A DNA stretch of 64,000 nucleotides from ECT2AJA-110-A sp035399845 (GTDB taxonomy: Bacteria > Planctomycetota > Phycisphaerae > UBA1845 > UTPLA1). The DNA lies in the NCBI GenBank assembly GCA_035399845.1, contig DAOPJV010000001.1, forward strand, positions 159,541 to 223,540, given 5' to 3'. Of the stretch, positions 63,966 to 64,000 are shown in pieces; position 1 is the first letter of the stretch; each line of letters begins with the position of its first letter. The translations under genes were made by a program, and so were the position numbers. The notes beneath the pieces are model-generated. The model was not told the origin of the DNA and searched no databases. It saw nothing but the letters and a program-made list of their open reading frames with translations.

Positions 63966-64000
63966 CAACATATCGCATCAAGCCGCCTTGACCAGGTTGT

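Overview
The window is about 64 kb of GC-rich bacterial chromosome, and its gene content points to a planctomycete, perhaps Phycisphaerae-like. The signs are an ECF sigma factor translationally coupled to a Ser/Thr kinase with a TPR tail, a second kinase with zinc ribbons, a PEP-CTERM protein, three exported proteins ending in dockerin-like EF-hand repeats, a collagen-like lipoprotein, a membrane protein with a C-terminal zinc ribbon typical of planctomycetes, and loosely packed genes. A 100-base run of N shows that this is a scaffolded assembly. The phylum is inferred; no rRNA or tRNA gene was recognised.

Layout. Bases 1-2924 (minus strand) hold a signalling cluster: a truncated unknown protein, a zinc-ribbon membrane protein, a kinase and a small membrane protein. 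Bases 3020-6718 (plus) hold efp, an alpha/beta-hydrolase-like gene, accB and accC. Bases 6719-10517 hold two long copies of a composite palindromic repeat around an FG-GAP/dockerin exported protein, then a HAD-like gene. Bases 10804-13455 are a DUF444 (YeaH)-SpoVR pair without its usual kinase PrkA. Bases 13564-20597 hold small conserved genes (DUF3124, YjbQ), a large beta-propeller/diheme cytochrome/dockerin protein, ilvE with a leader hairpin and a strong terminator, and a lipoprotein. Bases 20737-25398 hold DedA, a HEAT-like protein, parB with three parS sites but no parA, two small genes, and cysteine dioxygenase. Bases 25635-28813 are the sigma factor-kinase pair. Bases 28886-38549 (all minus) hold a PEP-CTERM protein, a DinB-like protein, an HD-GYP-type protein, BtpA with an NCS2 permease, a sirtuin, a lipoprotein, a transaldolase and small membrane proteins. 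Bases 39327-42052 hold a dockerin-tailed serine hydrolase and a collagen-like lipoprotein. Bases 42136-52629 (minus) are a collinear block with an ABC-2 exporter, large membrane and exported proteins, a MazG-like protein and a TPR metalloprotease. Bases 53156-63566 hold a MacB-type permease, a flavin reductase-like protein, a thiamine-binding protein, a membrane glycosyltransferase invaded by repeats, tyrS, a GNAT acetyltransferase, an esterase and an octaheme cytochrome.

The most unusual feature is a set of short palindromic repeat families spread through the intergenic regions. One family has entered the coding sequence of a multispanning glycosyltransferase (56144-56674), where a 225-bp (75-codon) unit is tandemly repeated in frame. 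Another is a 180-bp MITE-like unit with inverted ends, repeated in tandem at the scaffold gap. Other notable points are EF-P with Asn instead of Lys at the modified tip position, an orphan parB with a parS cluster, three matching TAGAC-N4-GTCTA palindromes near parB, a sirtuin without its zinc cysteines, and an HD-GYP protein without GYP.

How the genes fit together: accB/accC supply the first step of fatty acid synthesis. The 42-52 kb block looks like an envelope export or remodelling system. Several exported redox or structural proteins share dockerin-like tails, which suggests a common surface role. The remaining genes are mostly single-gene housekeeping or signalling units.
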